Positions 23,678 through 31,972 are shown, numbered from the stretch's first letter. The stretch is DNA of 35,182 nt from JBBQNJ01 sp038329845 (GCA_038329845.1 JBBQNJ010000052.1:1-35182); one strand, 5' to 3'. Notes: generated from the letters alone by a model not told the origin. Made by a program: numbers and translations.

Positions 23678-25105
23678 CTATTTCTGTCGTTTCGGCGGGG
23701 CATCGCCCACCGCCTGCGCCATCTGCCGCACCCGCTCGATCGGCATCGTCCGCGGGACCGTCCGCGACATGTGCCAGAACCCGAAGAGCGAGATCATGCT
23801 CAGGATCGTGCTGATGGCGAAAACCCCGTGACCAGCCAGCCCGCTCTGATACAGCAGCACCCCCGCGAACGGTGCCACGCATCCGCGCAGCCCGGTGAGC
23901 ATCACATGAACCCCCATATACGTCGCGGTTTTCTCCGGCGGGGCAAAGTCGTTGTGGCCGAGGTTCCACGCCAGATTTCCTCCCGCGTTGGAGATTCCAA
24001 TGAGCATCTGCGCGATCGCCACGATCCACAGTTGCCCGTAGATCGCCCCGAGAAACAACACCCCCTGCGCCAGCACCGACACCATCCCCTGCCCCACGCG
24101 AAACCGCGTGATATGCACCCGATCGAACAGCGGCGACCAGATCTGCGTGAACGGCAAGCTCACGGCCATCGGGAGGATCTGCAACACGATCGTCGCCAGC
24201 AGGTACTCCGTCGCCGGTTTCGTCATCTCCTTGGACACCATGAACACCAAGGGAGGCGCGAGCATCATGAAGCTGAAGCCGGACAGGAATTGCCAGCGCT
24301 GATAATCACGGAATTGCTTGTCCTGGCGAAGGATTCGCCAGGCCTCGGCGAAGAACTGCACCACCCCGCGCGGCTCGCCGTTGGGCTGGTAATTCAGCAC
24401 GTTCGACTCATCCGTCTGCGCCAGGTTTTCGGGCCGAGGCGTGTAAAGCTGTTGTCGGCGAAGCGCCGAACGCTCCTGACGCACCCGAATCTTCGAGAAT
24501 TGCCAGATGCCGATCGCCCCCAGCGCCGCGGCGATCGGATACAGATACGCGAACGCCTCGGGGTTGTGGTCCAGCCAGCTCGAACCCAGAAAAGTCGTCA
24601 TCGCCAGAACCGCCGTCGCCACCATCGAGATCCGGCCGACGATCTGCCCGCGGATGTGGCGCGGATAATTCGCCCGCCAGATGGCGCTGCGCACCGTCAC
24701 GATCCCCGACGCCAGCACCCGCACCAGGATGATGTCCAGCGCGAACGCCCAACCCGCCACGCCGCCGCCCGGCGATTGCGGCAGCAGCCGCGTCAGCGAC
24801 GCCGCCGCGATCGACAGCACCACCCCGCCTTGCAGCACGTTCACGAACGGCACCATTCGACGCGTCCGCGACAGCTCGGACCAGACCAGCGCCGCGATGT
24901 TCCCGAACATCGGCGCCGCCGTGATTACCGCGATGAGCAGCGGCGAGGCCTGGAAATATTTCGCCGCCACCACCCCCGTAAACGATCCCTCGGCCAGCGA
25001 CGCCGCCAGCGGATACGTCAGTGCCGAGCGCATCTCATGCACATACGCGTGGCGCACCATATATGGCTGCTGCCGAGTCCGCAGCGAAAACATCCTTCTC
25101 CACAT
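23678..25105 (-). CDS. Major facilitator superfamily transporter
   Basis: A 475-residue membrane protein with about twelve hydrophobic segments in two halves, joined by a hydrophilic loop around residues 205-260 (QERSALRRQQLYTPRPEN to REPRGVVQFF). The MFS-type loop after TM2 appears as LVWSELSRTRRMVPF (about 73-87), and each half has the usual Gly-rich helices (for example GVAGWAFALDIILVRVLASG). The substrate is unknown; similar planctomycete proteins are annotated only as MFS. An alternative start is the ATG at 25093 (MFSLRTRQQ). It is monocistronic; the 777-bp spacer after its stop leads to dnaA. Confidence 0.82.
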   Translation of the reverse strand: MWRRMFSLRTRQQPYMVRHAYVHEMRSALTYPLAASLAEGSFTGVVAAKYFQASPLLIAVITAAPMFGNIAALVWSELSRTRRMVPFVNVLQGGVVLSIAAASLTRLLPQSPGGGVAGWAFALDIILVRVLASGIVTVRSAIWRANYPRHIRGQIVGRISMVATAVLAMTTFLGSSWLDHNPEAFAYLYPIAAALGAIGIWQFSKIRVRQERSALRRQQLYTPRPENLAQTDESNVLNYQPNGEPRGVVQFFAEAWRILRQDKQFRDYQRWQFLSGFSFMMLAPPLVFMVSKEMTKPATEYLLATIVLQILPMAVSLPFTQIWSPLFDRVHITRFRVGQGMVSVLAQGVLFLGAIYGQLWIVAIAQMLIGISNAGGNLAWNLGHNDFAPPEKTATYMGVHVMLTGLRGCVAPFAGVLLYQSGLAGHGVFAISTILSMISLFGFWHMSRTVPRTMPIERVRQMAQAVGDAPPKRQK

Positions 25106-25289
25106 CGCTCATGCGAGAGTAGATCAAACCTCCGGCGTGAACAAGCTGCCCTTCACCGGGAAGGAGTCGGCCCAAAGATCACCAGTGGGTGTCTTTGATG
25201 GAGATCGTGGGGCCGCAAAAGCCTTGGCAGCGGCACAACGACGCCCGACCCCTGGCGCAGGCGACCCGTGGCGCAGGGAGACACTCTCG

Positions 25290-25620
25290 GCGGTGATCGT
25301 TGACCGATCACTCGCGGTCGGAGCGACGAGCCACGCGGCTCACCCCATCGTCGACGCACGACAGCGCCAGCGCGGCGGAAACGATCGTTGATCTGGATCG
25401 GCGTTCATCGGCGTGCATCGGCGGTGAGTTCGTCATCATCCGCAGCGCGTTGGCGGGGCATGGGAAGCGGTCTCGAATCCAACCGCCGATGAACGCGGAT
25501 CAACGCCGATGCACCGAGCGTGCGGTGGATCGAATCAAGTTCGATCAGGATTCACAGGATAAGGCGATTGGGCCCGGATCGCCGCGCGCCTCGATCCTGT
25601 TCATCCTGTTCATCCTGGTT
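25290..25620 (+). repeat. Long dispersed repeat, copy A
   Basis: A mosaic of GATCGGCGTTCATCGGCGTG and its complement (CCGCCGATGAACGCGGATC), then AGGATTCACAGGATAAGG and ATCCTGTTCATCCTG blocks. It matches copy B (30618-31004) over most of its length in the same orientation, with numerous substitutions and small indels. The internal complementary blocks could form a stem of about 25 bp. Conceptual peptides are similar in both copies, but the foldback structure and lack of a ribosome-binding site argue for non-coding DNA. Confidence 0.8.
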
Positions 25621-25752
25621 TCTGCTTCCGGTCCCATGTCGGTGGCTCCTCGGCGATTCAAGGACTCGATTTCAAATTTCAAATTTGAGATGGATCGATC
25701 GGTTTAATGCGGGGCGAGTCGAAGTTCAGCCCGCGAAAGTTGTCATGCACTC
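25599..25752 (+). repeat. Dispersed repeat module C, forward copy
   Basis: Starts with CTGTTCATCCTGGTT and runs through CCCATGTCGGTGGCTCC, GAGATGGATCGATC and AAGTTCAGCCCGCGAAA to TGTCATGCACTCG. It is closely matched in reverse orientation at 30045-30204. The two copies form an inverted pair about 4.3 kb apart around tRNA-Ser, clpB and the isomerase gene. Confidence 0.85.
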
Positions 25753-25779
25753 GATAGAATCCCCGCGAAATCAAAGAAT

Positions 25780-25808
25780 TTGACCCAGATAGGAGAAACG
25801 GCTAGTCT
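25780..25808 (+). promoter_or_regulatory. Promoter of tRNA-Ser
   Basis: TTGACC (25780-25785) and TAGTCT (25803-25808) are separated by exactly 17 nt, and the tRNA begins 14 nt further on. The -35 box matches five of six consensus bases. Confidence 0.55.
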
Positions 25809-25822
25809 GGACGGCGCGATTT

Positions 25823-25909
25823 GGAGAGGTGGCAGAGTGGTTGAATGCGCCGGTTTCGAAAACCGGTCTGCCCGCAAGGGTAGCGGGAGTTCGAATCTCC
25901 CCCTCTCCG
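25823..25909 (+). tRNA. tRNA-Ser(CGA)
   Basis: An 87-nt tRNA with the long variable arm of class II (Ser-type). The acceptor arms GGAGAGG and CCTCTCC pair fully. The anticodon stem CCGGT/ACCGG encloses the loop TTCGAAA, giving anticodon CGA (reads UCG). The T arm is GGGAG-TTCGAAT-CTCCC. CCA is not encoded. It has its own promoter upstream. Confidence 0.96.
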
Positions 25910-26310
25910 TTCATTCCTAAGCGGTAAGAACGCAAAACCGCCCCCAATAGCGCCGAAATTCCTTGGTTTGGCCCTGTGGAAACGCGATCAATCTCAGCAG
26001 TCGTCGGCGGCCACGTCAGGATCGTGAATGTCGCCGGCAATTGTCGCGGAGAATGCCGTCGGGGAATGCCGCGCCGCCAAAGCCGTGGTTGTGGGGGGGG
26101 GGCGCAGCGCGAACCTGATTCGACATCTGATACCACGTGGTCGGAATCAGTCAGGCCGTCCAGGGCCAGCCGGGGCGTAGCACGAACCCTATTCGAAATC
26201 TAATACCACGCGGCTCGCCGCCGTTGTCGTCGCGCGCATCACGCCGGCGCAACGCGAACCTTATTCGAAATCTGATACCCCGGTCGGCATCCCCGCCGCG
26301 GGACGAGCGG
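25910..26310. other. Gene-free stretch between tRNA-Ser and clpB
   Basis: 401 bp with no supported gene. It holds a run of ten Gs at 26093-26102 and the 73-bp-period repeat. Open frames here are short and antisense to the tRNA or the repeat. Confidence 0.6.
26108..26280 (+). repeat. Three direct copies of a ~30-bp repeat at ~73-bp spacing
   Basis: Copies start near 26108, 26181 and 26253 (GAACC at 26110, 26184, 26256). The common core is ATTCGAAATCTGATACC with an upstream GCGAACC block, and each copy ends in a CACG or CCCCGG-type turn. Spacers of about 43 bp differ in sequence. This is shorter and less regular than a CRISPR array. Confidence 0.8.
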
Positions 26311-28908
26311 TCAGCCCTTGGCGAACGAGAAATCCCGGCGCTGGGCATCGGCGCGGATATCGATGGTGTCGCCTTCGGTGAAATCCCCGCCGAGGATTTT
26401 TCCCGCCAGGGGATTTTCGATCCGGTGCTGGATCAATCGCTTCAGCGGTCGAGCGCCGTATTGCGGGTCGTACCCTTCCTCGGCGAGCATCTTTTTCGCA
26501 TCATCGTCTATTTTCAGGCTCAGCCCGCGGTCGGCCAGACGTTTGCGCAGATGCTCGAGCTGCACATCGACGATCCGCGTGAGCTGCTCCTTGCCCAACG
26601 GGTGGAAGACGATCACCTCGTCAATTCGGTTGAGAAATTCCGGGCGGAACTGCCCCTTGAGCAGATCCTTCACCGCGCCTTCGATCTCCCATTCCGCGGC
26701 GTTCTGCGCTGTCAGCGACTGGATGCGATCCGAGCCGATGTTGCTGGTCATGACGATCACCGCGTTCTTGAAGTCCACGGTCCGCCCCTGGCCGTCGGTC
26801 AGCCGCCCATCGTCCAGCACTTGCAGCAGCACGTTGAACACATCGCGGTGCGCCTTCTCGATCTCGTCGAACAGGATCACGCTGTAGGGACGGCGACGGA
26901 CGGCTTCGGTCAGCCGCCCGCCTTCCTCGTAGCCGATGTATCCCGGGGGCGCTCCGATCAGCCGAGCGACCGAGTGCTGCTCCATGAACTCGCTCATGTC
27001 GATCCGCACCATGGCGCTTTCATCATCGAACAGGAACTCGGCCAGGGCCTTGCATAGTTCGGTCTTTCCCACGCCGGTCGGCCCCAGAAACATGAACGAG
27101 CCGATGGGGCGATTGGGATCGCCCAGGCCGGCGCGGTTACGTCGCACGGCATCGGAGACGGCCCGCACCGCATCGGTCTGGCCGATCACCCGCTTGCCGA
27201 GCCGATCCTCCATTTTCAGCAGTTTTTCCCGCTCTCCTTCGAGCATCCGGCTCACCGGAACCCCCGTCCAGCGCGCCACCACTTCGGCGATTTCATCGGG
27301 CGTCACCTCTTCCTTCACCATCGACTCCCCGCTCGCAGTCAATTCGTGGAGTTTCTTCTCGGCCCCCTCGAGTTGAGCCTTTAAGTCGCGCATGTCGCCG
27401 TACTGGATCCGCGCCGCCACCTCCCAGTTGCCCTGGCGCTGGGCCTGGTCCAGCTCGACCTGCTTGCGGTCCAGCTCCTGCTGCACCGTCTTCATCGCGT
27501 CCATCGCCCCTTTTTCCGTTTCCCAGCGGGCCGACAGCTCGGTATTGCGCTGCTGCAACTGCCCCAGTTCCTTTTCCGCCTTTTCCAACTGCTGTTTCGA
27601 GCCGGCGTCCTTTTCCTTGCGTAGCGCCTCGAGTTCGATCTGCAGCTGCATCATCCGACGCCGAATTTCATCGAGTTCGGCGGGCATCGAATCGTTCTCG
27701 ATCCGCAGCCGCGACGCCGATTCATCGATCAAGTCGATGGCCTTGTCGGGAAGAAATCGGTCCTGGATGTAACGGTCCGACAGCACCGCGGCGCTGACCA
27801 CCGCTGCATCGGTGATGCGCACGCCGTGGTGCGTCTCGTAGCGCGCCTTGAGGCCGCGCAGGATGGCGATGGTGTCCTCGACGCTCGGCTCGCCGACGAC
27901 GATCGGCTGAAAGCGCCGCTCGAGGGCGGCGTCCTTCTCGATGTGCTTGCGATATTCGTCCAACGTCGTCGCGCCGATGCACTTGAGTTCTCCCCGGGCC
28001 AACGCCGGCTTGAGCAAGTTCCCCGCATCCATCGACCCTTCGGCCTTGCCGGCACCGACCACCGTATGCAACTCGTCGATGAACAGGATCACCTGTCCAT
28101 CGGACTGCTGCACATCCTTGATCACCGCCTTGAGCCGATCCTCGAACTCCCCGCGAAACTTCGCCCCGGCGATCAGGGCCCCCATGTCCAGCGCGATGAT
28201 CCGCTTGTTTTGCAGCGTCGCCGGCACATCGCCGTTGATGATCCGGATCGCCAGCCCCTCGACGATGGCCGTCTTGCCCACCCCCGGCTCGCCGATCAGC
28301 ACCGGGTTGTTCTTCGTCCGCCGCGACAGCACCTGCATCGTTCGGCGGATTTCCTCATCGCGGCCGATCACCGGATCGAGCTTGCCGGCCCGAGCCATCT
28401 CCAGCAGATCTCGACCATAACGCTGCAACGCCTGGTACTTGTCCTCGGGGTTCTGGTCGGTCACCCGCTGCCCCCCGCGCACGGACTTCAGCGCTGTCAG
28501 CAGCGAGTCGTGCTTGGCACCACTGATCGACAGCATTTCCCGCGCTGGGCTTTTCACCTGGGCCAACGCCAACAGCAGATGCTCGGTCGAGGTGTACTCA
28601 TCCTTGAGCCGGTCGGCCTCCTTCTGGGCCTGCTCGAAAATCTCCTGCGTGGAACGCGCCATGCTCAGTTGCGTCCCCGTCGCCTTGGGCAGCCGATCGA
28701 TCTCGGCCTCGAGCAGGGATGCCAGCCGCCGAGTATCGGTGCCGACCTTTTGCAGCAGGGGATGCACCACGCCCTCCGATTCGTTTTCCGCAAGCAAGGC
28801 CGCCAACAAATGCAGCGGCGAAATCTCGGCGTTGTTTCGCCGCTGCGCCAACTCCTGGGATCCAGCCACCGCTTCCTGGGCCTTGATCGTCAGCTTGTCA
28901 AATCGCAT
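26311..28908 (-). CDS. clpB: ATP-dependent chaperone ClpB
   Basis: Hexameric disaggregase that threads aggregated proteins, working with DnaK. At 865 residues it has the full family length. The N-domain (1-145, with double Clp_N repeats) is followed by AAA1 with Walker A GEPGVGKT (206-213). Next come the long coiled-coil middle domain (about 395-525, rich in Glu/Lys/Gln heptads), which separates ClpB from ClpA/C, and AAA2 with GPTGVGKT, the GYIGYEEGG pore loop and the C-terminal arginine-finger region. No ClpP-binding IGF loop is seen. The start ATG has GAGG about eight bases upstream. No CIRCE element is visible upstream. It is monocistronic. Confidence 0.97.
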   Translation of the reverse strand: MRFDKLTIKAQEAVAGSQELAQRRNNAEISPLHLLAALLAENESEGVVHPLLQKVGTDTRRLASLLEAEIDRLPKATGTQLSMARSTQEIFEQAQKEADRLKDEYTSTEHLLLALAQVKSPAREMLSISGAKHDSLLTALKSVRGGQRVTDQNPEDKYQALQRYGRDLLEMARAGKLDPVIGRDEEIRRTMQVLSRRTKNNPVLIGEPGVGKTAIVEGLAIRIINGDVPATLQNKRIIALDMGALIAGAKFRGEFEDRLKAVIKDVQQSDGQVILFIDELHTVVGAGKAEGSMDAGNLLKPALARGELKCIGATTLDEYRKHIEKDAALERRFQPIVVGEPSVEDTIAILRGLKARYETHHGVRITDAAVVSAAVLSDRYIQDRFLPDKAIDLIDESASRLRIENDSMPAELDEIRRRMMQLQIELEALRKEKDAGSKQQLEKAEKELGQLQQRNTELSARWETEKGAMDAMKTVQQELDRKQVELDQAQRQGNWEVAARIQYGDMRDLKAQLEGAEKKLHELTASGESMVKEEVTPDEIAEVVARWTGVPVSRMLEGEREKLLKMEDRLGKRVIGQTDAVRAVSDAVRRNRAGLGDPNRPIGSFMFLGPTGVGKTELCKALAEFLFDDESAMVRIDMSEFMEQHSVARLIGAPPGYIGYEEGGRLTEAVRRRPYSVILFDEIEKAHRDVFNVLLQVLDDGRLTDGQGRTVDFKNAVIVMTSNIGSDRIQSLTAQNAAEWEIEGAVKDLLKGQFRPEFLNRIDEVIVFHPLGKEQLTRIVDVQLEHLRKRLADRGLSLKIDDDAKKMLAEEGYDPQYGARPLKRLIQHRIENPLAGKILGGDFTEGDTIDIRADAQRRDFSFAKG

Positions 28909-28986
28909 GGAATCATCCTCGTTTTCATCCAGGGTCCCTGAGACTGCAAGAGGATCAGCAAAGGACAAGCCAGCGCCCCGGGGGTT

Positions 28987-29008
28987 GGGGGGTTGGCGAC
29001 AACCCCCC
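28987..29008. other. Perfect 9-bp hairpin with a GCGA loop
   Basis: GGGGGGTTG pairs perfectly with CAACCCCCC around a GCGA loop, a GNRA tetraloop when read on the plus strand. It lies in the 206-bp gap between the isomerase stop and the clpB start. It is not followed by a T run on either strand, so a standard intrinsic terminator is not shown. It could end isomerase transcription or fold in the clpB leader. Confidence 0.5.
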
Positions 29009-29114
29009 AAAAATGATGGATTTACGAGAATCGATGCCGGTTTGGACGAGGCGGGTTCAGATGCCGGGACTGCCGTTATGACAGGAGAAAGGGAAACCCG
29101 AACCGTTCGACATC

Positions 29115-29981
29115 CTATGTCGCCACGGCGGGTTTCTTCACGGGCTTGGCCTTGACCAGCGGCGCTGGACCGCTGATCCACCGCTTGAGCGTTGTCGCCG
29201 CCGCCGGCAGTGCCTCTTCCGCCGGCGCGAGGTTCGCCAGCCAGGCCCGCTCCCATTCGAAGGTGATGTAGCCGCCGTAGCCGATCCCTCGAAGCCGATG
29301 GATCAGATTTTCCACCCGCACGTCGCCTTCCCCCAGCGGACAGAGCGTCGCCCCGGCACCGCTGAAACGCGCATCCTTCACCTGCACATACTGGATGCGG
29401 TTGTTGAGAACCGGCACGCTCACCCACGGCGTCTCGCCCGCCAGCGCCGCGTTGAAAACATCCCAGCAGGCCCCGACGGCCGGGTGGTCCAGCAGCTCGA
29501 GGATCTGCCACATCTCCTTGGCGTTGCGAAATGAAAGGGCGTTTTCGATCACCAGTGTCAGGTTCCGCCCCGCGGCGTCATCGCCGAGAGGGCGCAGCCA
29601 ATCGGCCAGGCGGGCCCCGACCTCACTGCGCGTCTGCCCGGCCCGCACTTCGCTGTCAAAAATCTTGATCAGCCCGCATCCCAGTTTTTCCGCCAGGTCC
29701 ATCAGCCGTCGCAAGTCATCCGCCGATGCCGCATCGCGTGCTTTGTCCTGCGTAAAGGCGATGGAAGCGGCCAGGCAGGCGATGGCGATCTTCGCATCGG
29801 CGAAAACCCCTCGCACCGCGGCGGCGTCGATGGCGAGCACCTCGGCCGTCGCGGCATCGGGCCGGTGGGGCAGCCCGCGCAGCTCGACGCCGTCGTAGCC
29901 GTACTCCGCCGCCCGCGCCGCGACCGCGGCAAAATCCCAATCCGGGCACGCGACGGTGGAAAACGCGATTTTCATGGGCAT
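29115..29981 (-). CDS. Sugar-phosphate isomerase/epimerase family TIM-barrel protein
   Basis: A 288-residue member of the xylose isomerase-like (AP endonuclease 2) TIM-barrel family, which contains sugar isomerases, epimerases and inosose dehydratases. Typical strands are MKIAFSTVACPDWDF at the N-terminus, YDGVELRG (metal-site Glu), LVIENAL, GACWDVFNA (Asp ligand), and YGGYITFEWER at the end of the barrel. The C-terminal tail (PLVKAKPVKKPAVAT) is Lys/Ala/Pro-rich and outside the fold. The start is ATG 29981, with AGGA about ten bases upstream; Met3 is an alternative. The substrate cannot be told from the sequence, and the neighbours give no pathway. Confidence 0.8.
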   Translation of the reverse strand: MPMKIAFSTVACPDWDFAAVAARAAEYGYDGVELRGLPHRPDAATAEVLAIDAAAVRGVFADAKIAIACLAASIAFTQDKARDAASADDLRRLMDLAEKLGCGLIKIFDSEVRAGQTRSEVGARLADWLRPLGDDAAGRNLTLVIENALSFRNAKEMWQILELLDHPAVGACWDVFNAALAGETPWVSVPVLNNRIQYVQVKDARFSGAGATLCPLGEGDVRVENLIHRLRGIGYGGYITFEWERAWLANLAPAEEALPAAATTLKRWISGPAPLVKAKPVKKPAVAT

Positions 29982-30044
29982 TGGAGAAGTTCCTGATGCC
30001 TATGTAGACCCGCGAACCCGGGTGGTCAAGCGACCGCGCCGCCG

Positions 30045-30204
30045 AGTGAGTGCATGACACTTTTCGCGGGCTGAACTTGGACTCCCCCCCCCCCCCCCGC
30101 GCATCCAACTGATCGATCCATCTCATTTTTCAAATCGAGTTCCTGAATCGCCGCGGAGCCACCGACATGGGACCGGGAGCAAGAACCAGGATGAACAGGA
30201 TGAC
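30045..30204 (-). repeat. Dispersed repeat module C, inverted copy
   Basis: Reverse-complement partner of 25599-25752, well conserved over about 155 bp. The main difference is at 30084-30098, where 15 consecutive Cs replace the short GGGGCGAG-type segment of the other copy. Confidence 0.85.
30084..30098. repeat. Homopolymer of 15 C
   Basis: An uninterrupted C run inside repeat module C. The partner copy has only about four Gs at the matching place, so the run arose by slippage or is partly an assembly error. Confidence 0.85.
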
Positions 30205-30213
30205 CGGAGGGAT

Positions 30214-30290
30214 TTCAACGCCAAGACGCGAGGGCGCGAAGGTTTTTGCTCGTACTTTTCGTCTCCTTCGAGCCTTCGGGGTGAAAAATC
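30214..30290. repeat. Dispersed palindromic intergenic repeat (GCGAAGACGCGAGG family), copy 2
   Basis: Left arm CCAAGACGCGAGGGCGCGAA, T-rich centre, right arm CTCCTTCGAGCCTTCGG and the GTGAAAAATC tail, in the same order as at 19061-19131. Confidence 0.65.
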
Positions 30291-30450
30291 CCGCGCGATC
30301 CGCGTGCCGGGGTCCGCCAGCGAGGCGATTCACTTATCGCCGGGAAATTTTCAGAGGCGAAGCGGCGAAGGCACCGGGAGAAAATGCCGGGTAAGCCCTG
30401 GGCGGGCGAGGTTTGCGCCGGTGAATCGGCTCGGGCTGAGGGCTGAAAAA

Positions 30451-30522
30451 AGCCGAAGGTGGGATTCGAACCCACAACCCCCGCTTTACGAAAGCGGTGC
30501 TCTGCCATTGAGCTACTCCGGC
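30451..30522 (-). tRNA. tRNA-Thr(CGT)
   Basis: A 72-nt tRNA on the minus strand. The acceptor stem GCCGGAG/CTTCGGC pairs with one G-U. The D arm GCTC/GAGC, the anticodon stem CCGCT/AGCGG with loop TTCGTAA (anticodon CGT, reads ACG), and the T arm GTGGG-TTCGAAT-CCCAC are all present. CCA is not encoded. Confidence 0.96.
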
Positions 30523-30541
30523 TTGGCCGCGTCGAGGAAAG

Positions 30542-30570
30542 GATATACCCCGGCGGTGCGGCGGTGACAA
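30542..30570 (-). promoter_or_regulatory. Promoter of tRNA-Thr
   Basis: On the minus strand TTGTCA (30570-30565) and TATATC (30547-30542) are separated by 17 nt, with 19 nt between the -10 box and the tRNA start. Confidence 0.6.
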
Positions 30571-30617
30571 GGGACCGGCGAGCCGATTCATCTCAGCCGG
30601 TCCACGCCCCCTTCGGC

Positions 30618-31004
30618 GGGCGTTGGTTGGCCGATCACCCGCGGTCGGGACGCCGAGCCACACGGCTTGTCCCGCGGACGGTCCATTCACCGCCGTCTTC
30701 GACCGCGCCCGTCCCGCCGCGGCGGAAACCCTCGTTGACCTGGATCGGCGTCCATCGGCGTGCATCGGCGGCGAGTTCTTCATCATCCGCAGCGCGTCGG
30801 CGGCGCATGAGACTCGGCCTCGAATCCAACCGCCGATCAACGCCGATCAACGCCGATGCAACCAGCGTGCGGCGGATTGAATCAAGTCCGATCAGGATGC
30901 ACAGGATAAACAGGATTCACAGGATAAGGCACTGGGGCCGGGCTTCATCGCGCGCCACGATCCTGTCCCTCCTGTCCCTCCTGACCATCCTGTTCATTCT
31001 AGTT
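30618..31004 (+). repeat. Long dispersed repeat, copy B
   Basis: Direct repeat of copy A (25290-25620). It contains GATCGGCGTCCATCGGCGTG and, about 70 bp on, CCGCCGATCAACGCCGATC as its complement, then CACAGGATAAACAGGATTC and ATCCTGTCCCTCCTG blocks. Extra internal units make it somewhat longer than A. Confidence 0.8.
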
Positions 31005-31010
31005 CTTGCT

Positions 31011-31082
31011 CTCAGCCCGAAGGGGTCAAGACGCCCGAAGGGGCCAAGACGCCCGAAGGGGTCAAGACGCCCGAAGGGGTCA
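31011..31082 (+). repeat. Minisatellite, 18-bp unit, four copies
   Basis: AGACGCCCGAAGGGGTCA repeats at 31029, 31047 and 31065, with a truncated first unit at 31013. One unit has GCCA for GTCA; the others are identical. It directly follows repeat copy B. The unit length keeps reading frames open, but no gene signals are present. Confidence 0.9.
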
Positions 31083-31426
31083 GGTGCATCGGGTCAGGCG
31101 TGAGGCTTAAACAGCCGACGTGCCGGGCTTGGAGTGGGCTTTCCGCCAACGCGGTGAGCGTAAGTGAGCGACTGGCACCGGATGGACCCCTTTCGGCCTT
31201 CCAACGGCCAGCTTTTTCCCAAATCGAATCGCCATACGCGGGTTCCAACAGATGGGGCGACGGTGCGGGGGGCATCATACCCGGGGTCGACGGGAAGGGC
31301 GGCGGGGTTTGGGCGCGCAGCGGGATCCGGTAAGATCATCTCCCGCGGGGTTCCCCGGAGGACCCGGCGCGGGGTACGGCCGGGGACAGTAAGAAGGCGG
31401 AAAAGCGGGGGACGCCGCAGGCCAAA
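31083..31426. other. Gene-free region upstream of the type I restriction locus
   Basis: About 340 bp between the minisatellite and the hsdR remnant. I see no gene, RNA or clear promoter; any promoter of the hsd genes must lie here. Confidence 0.5.
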
Positions 31427-31972
31427 ATGAGCACCGCTGAAAGCCAACTTACCGCTGAAAGCCAACTTGAAGCCGATCTGGTCAAGCTGCTCGAGGGCTT
31501 GAAGTACGAATACCGCCAAGACATCCGCGACCGGGCGGCGCTGGAGAAGAACTTCCGCGAGAAGTTCCAGACCCTCAACCGCATCACCCTGACCGATGCC
31601 GAGTTCCAGCGCCTGCTCGACGAAATCGTCACCCCCGACGTCGTCACCGCCAGCAAGACGCTCCGCACCGTCAACAGCTTCACCCGCGCTCGACGGCACG
31701 CCCCCCTCCCCGCTCAACTACACGCGGGTCAACATCAAGGACTGGTGCAAGAACACGTTCGAGGTCGTCAACCAGCTCCGCATCAACACCGACAACTCCC
31801 ACCCCTCCGCCCACCGCTACGACGTGCTCCTGCTCATCAACGGCGTATCGGTCACACAGATCGAATTCAAGACGCTGGGCATCGACCCCCCAGGTTTCTC
31901 CATTGTGCGATGGAGCAGATCGTCGAGTACAAGAACGACCCCGGCAACGTCTACAGCAAGGCCCGACCATGA
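31427..31972 (+). pseudogene. hsdR: Type I restriction HsdR remnant: frameshifted N-terminal domain only
   Basis: The first 87 or so codons read ADLVKLLEGLKYEYRQDIRD, then REKFQTLNRITLTDAEF and DEIVTPDVVTASKTLR, the N-terminus of HsdR. At about 31686-31700 the homology moves to the +1 frame (LNYTRVNIKDWCKNTFEVVN, RYDVLLLINGVSVTQIEFKT), which contains the D...ExK nuclease core. At about 31884-31906, after KTLGI, an insertion returns it to the first frame (AMEQIVEYKNDPGN). It then stops at TGA 31970, overlapping the hsdM start as ATGA. The DEAD-box motor, normally some 800 further residues, is missing. A functional restriction subunit cannot come from this gene. Confidence 0.85.
31433..31468 (+). 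repeat. Perfect 18-bp tandem duplication at the 5' end of the hsdR remnant
   Basis: ACCGCTGAAAGCCAACTT occurs twice in a row with no mismatch, directly after the first two codons, encoding TAESQL twice. It adds six residues in frame. Confidence 0.95.

Larger units (their letters stand above)
25106..25779. other. Gene-free stretch before tRNA-Ser, filled with dispersed repeats
   Basis: No gene is supported. From about 25290 it is made of two repeat modules described separately. The first 180 bp after the MFS start show no clear feature apart from the expected promoter of that gene. Confidence 0.6.
29982..30450. other. Gene-free stretch between the isomerase gene and tRNA-Thr
   Basis: 469 bp containing the inverted module C copy, the C15 run, the palindromic repeat copy 2 and, after it, only short frames without a gene signature. 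Confidence 0.6.

Noticed and set aside
23178..23831. Plus-strand frame in the dnaA/MFS spacer
   Set aside because: It crosses into the antisense of the MFS gene and shows no domain, ribosome-binding site or coding-like composition.
23465..25198. Open frame of 577 codons opposite the MFS gene
   Set aside because: Arg/His/Pro-rich antisense product; the minus strand gives a twelve-segment transporter.
25300..25707. Similar conceptual peptides in repeat copies A and B (for example CIGGEF, NADQRRC)
   Set aside because: The copies are similar as DNA on all strands and contain long internal complementary blocks; no start signal is shared, so I treat them as non-coding repeats.
25771..26136. Minus-strand frame ending in GEIRTPATLAGRPVFETGAF
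   Set aside because: This is the well-known artefact of translating a tRNA-Ser gene antisense.
26108..26280. Possible short CRISPR array with ~30-bp repeats and ~43-bp spacers
   Set aside because: Only three diverged copies, no conserved stem, and no cas genes nearby.
28987..29008. Intrinsic terminator after the isomerase gene
   Set aside because: The stem is strong, but no T run follows it in the direction of transcription; kept only as a hairpin.
30459..31103. Open frame starting inside tRNA-Thr and running through repeat copy B
   Set aside because: Begins with the antisense tRNA translation (GFEPTTPALRK) and continues through foldback repeats and the 18-bp array; there is no ribosome-binding site.
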